Below are positions 62,782-64,000 of a stretch of 64,000 bases of DNA, one piece after another. Each line of letters begins with the position of its first letter. Positions within the stretch are counted from its first letter, which is position 1. The notes beneath the pieces were generated by a model, which was given only the letters and a program-made list of their open reading frames with translations, had not been told where the DNA came from and did not search any database. Source of the DNA: Palsa-1248 sp963737835 (GTDB taxonomy: Bacteria > Gemmatimonadota > Gemmatimonadetes > Gemmatimonadales > Gemmatimonadaceae). The stretch spans positions 2,914,001 to 2,978,000 of the forward strand of contig CAVTUH010000001.1 in the NCBI GenBank assembly GCA_963737835.1, read 5' to 3'. Made by a program: the position numbers and the translations under genes.

Positions 62782-63647
62782 TGTACATCCCCCGCCAGTG
62801 GCGAACGGCATTCCCGATCACGCTCGTGGCCTGCATCGGCCTGGGAGTCGCGCTCGTGCTGGCTCTCCAACGCGGCCAGCTCTCAGTCGCAGTTGTCTGC
62901 GGCGGCGCGATCACCGGGCTACTGTCGGCGATTGCCTGGACGTTGAGGCATTTCGCTCCCCGGGGTTCAGCGGCGCTCGTCGGGCCCGCCGCAGTGCCGG
63001 CGATCCTCCTCTGGCTCATGAGCCCAAGCGCGGGGGTAGCCAGCGTCGGCGTGGCGGCCGGCCTCTTCGCGACCTGGTTCATTATCTACGACTTGGGTAT
63101 CACTGCCAGAGCCAATCGGGAGGTCGTGTCTCGCATCGTGTCGGTCGGCTCTGCCGCCGGTCGCCCGCGGGTGCTGATCGTCTACCACTCCACCCATGGC
63201 CAGTTTCAGCCGATGCTGCAGCGGGCGCTGGCCGAGGGGCTCCAGTCGCAGGGATGGGCGATCGACATGACGACGGCGAGCCGGGCGACGCCGCGCGACT
63301 TATCCGCCTACGATCTCTTGGTGCTTGGCGCGCCCTCCTACAACTGGCAGCCGGCCAGACCGACGCTCAGCTACCTGGATCGGCTCGGCGATCTCAACGG
63401 GATGCCCGTCGCCGTAGTGGTCTCCGGCGGCGGCATGACGGATCGCGCGGCGAAGATCTTATCGGAGCGCGTCACGCGGGCGCGCGGGCGCCTCGTCGAA
63501 GCGCTCGAGGTGTGGAGCACACGATCGAACGTCGAGCACTCGGGCCTCAGTGATCCCCAGGAGATCATGCGACGCGCAGGTGCGCGCCTGGCGCAATCTC
63601 TCGGAAAATGTCGCACGAGCCTACGGGGATCAGGGGTTAGGGACTAG
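62778..63647 (+). CDS. Membrane protein with C-terminal flavodoxin-like domain
   Basis: 289 residues. Residues 1-115 hold about four hydrophobic helices (AFPITLVACIGLGVALVLAL, VAVVCGGAITGLLSAIAWTL, LVGPAAVPAILLWLM, VAAGLFATWFIIYDLGI). The C-terminal half is a flavodoxin-like fold: RVLIVYHSTHGQFQPMLQRAL with the phosphate loop, YDLLVLGAPSYNWQPARPTL and GMPVAVVVSGGGMTDRAAKIL. It could carry FMN for electron transfer at the membrane. The last residues RGSGVRD and the TAG stop are made by a heptamer run, so the original C-terminus is probably altered. Confidence 0.78.
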   Translation: MMYIPRQWRTAFPITLVACIGLGVALVLALQRGQLSVAVVCGGAITGLLSAIAWTLRHFAPRGSAALVGPAAVPAILLWLMSPSAGVASVGVAAGLFATWFIIYDLGITARANREVVSRIVSVGSAAGRPRVLIVYHSTHGQFQPMLQRALAEGLQSQGWAIDMTTASRATPRDLSAYDLLVLGAPSYNWQPARPTLSYLDRLGDLNGMPVAVVVSGGGMTDRAAKILSERVTRARGRLVEALEVWSTRSNVEHSGLSDPQEIMRRAGARLAQSLGKCRTSLRGSGVRD

Positions 63648-63650
63648 GTG
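63624..63650. repeat. GGGATCA-type heptamer run at the 3' end of the flavodoxin gene
   Basis: GGGGATCA, GGGGTTA, GGGACTA, GGTGTTC in 7-base register overlap the last codons and stop of the preceding gene. Confidence 0.6.
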
Positions 63651-63781
63651 TTCGGGAGGGATTTGACGTCCAGCGCGAAGCGCGATGGACGTCTTCGGCT
63701 CGGTTGCTAACCTCGGATCCCACGATTGCGGCGGGCTCATCCGTACCCGATATTGGCGGCTTTACGGCCCCTGGGGGGGAT

Positions 63782-64000
63782 GTGGCCTCGAACACGCGGC
63801 GTTTCAGGCGACTCCGACGCTTCGCTCAGAAGCCACGCTTGTTTTGCCTCCTGCTGGCTGCGGCTAGTGCGTGCAGCGGCGGCAATACCGGGCCAAAGGT
63901 GACGATCGACAGCCCCATTGGCGTGACGTTCGATCAGTCGCAGGTCGCTCAGGGCGACACGCTGTCGTGGGTCGTGACGCTCCCGGCCCCGGAAGCTGCG
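63782..64000 (+). CDS. N-terminal fragment of a lipoprotein
   Basis: The window ends after 73 codons. Starting from GTG 63782, preceded by a GGGGGGGA stretch, the protein begins MASNTRRFRRLRRFAQ and continues RLFCLLLAAASAC, a basic region, hydrophobic core and lipobox. The mature part starts SGGNTGPKVTIDSPIGVTF and has a beta-rich look (DTLSWVVTLP). The rest is outside the window, so no family can be named. GTG is the only reasonable start in this frame near the lipobox. Confidence 0.6.
   Translation, partial: MASNTRRFRRLRRFAQKPRLFCLLLAAASACSGGNTGPKVTIDSPIGVTFDQSQVAQGDTLSWVVTLPAPEAA

Noticed and set aside
1..64000. tRNA or rRNA genes
   Set aside because: I looked through the gaps for cloverleaf arms and conserved rRNA stretches and found none; a covariance search could still find a small RNA.

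Overview
The window is G+C-rich bacterial chromosome with dense genes, many 4-base ATGA overlaps and long operons on the minus strand. I infer a Gemmatimonadota-like organism from the gene mix: outer-membrane and lipoprotein genes, secreted M28 and COG4324 peptidases, a propeller sensor kinase, a NurA-HerA-SbcD-SbcC cluster, and palindromic plus heptamer repeats between genes. That assignment is not proven by the sequence. I see no rRNA, tRNA, CRISPR array, intact insertion sequence or prophage; the region reads as core chromosome with many small repeats.

Layout. 0-8.3 kb (minus strand): dnaE, accA, ricT and metG, a terminator, then the first codons of a probable M23 peptidase. 8.4-9.5 kb: a predicted zinc aminopeptidase. 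9.6-11.7 kb: a frameshifted UvrD-type helicase. 11.9-18.6 kb (minus): one lipoate/pyruvate dehydrogenase operon in the order lipA, pdhA, pdhB, pdhC, lpd, lipB. 18.6-25.2 kb: glycine oxidase, a small membrane protein, a frameshifted deoxyhypusine-synthase-like gene, a DUF3108 protein, a glycosyltransferase, a DUF4239 protein and a NarL-type regulator. 25.3-28.3 kb: its propeller sensor kinase. 28.6-33.7 kb: a glycoamylase remnant, an M28 peptidase lipoprotein, an orphan gene, an SPFH/zinc-ribbon pair and a C26 amidotransferase. 33.9-38.1 kb: an Omp85-like outer-membrane protein, a TPR-HD-GYP phosphodiesterase and a ZU5-like lipoprotein. 38.4-45.5 kb (minus): dppABCDF followed by a POT transporter. 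45.7-47.6 kb: coaE, gcvH and a LipM/LplA-type gene. 47.9-52.9 kb: an AraC-type regulator, a degenerate DEAD-box-like protein, an aminotransferase and a lipoprotein. 53-60.6 kb (plus): nurA, herA, a secreted protein gene, sbcD and sbcC. 60.7-64 kb: a tandem GNAT protein, a membrane/SRPBCC-like pair partner, a membrane-anchored flavodoxin and a partial lipoprotein.

How the genes fit together. The PDH operon carries both the enzyme and its own lipoylation genes (lipB octanoyl transfer, lipA sulfur insertion), and a second lipoylation route (LipM-like plus GcvH) lies elsewhere. The dpp genes and the POT carrier form a peptide-uptake block, consistent with the secreted peptidases. NurA, HerA, SbcD and SbcC form a complete DNA-end resection set.

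Two features cut across the window. First, almost every long intergenic gap holds tandem 7-base repeats, often as inverted arms around a shared hairpin core, or palindromes of the GGGCGACGC/GCGTCGCCCC type; several supply the stop codon, last residues or ribosome-binding site of a neighbour, and one palindrome sits in frame inside dnaE. Second, four genes between 9.6 and 21.1 kb contain seven frameshifts, all of the net +1 kind, which points to a sequence-quality problem more than to gene decay.
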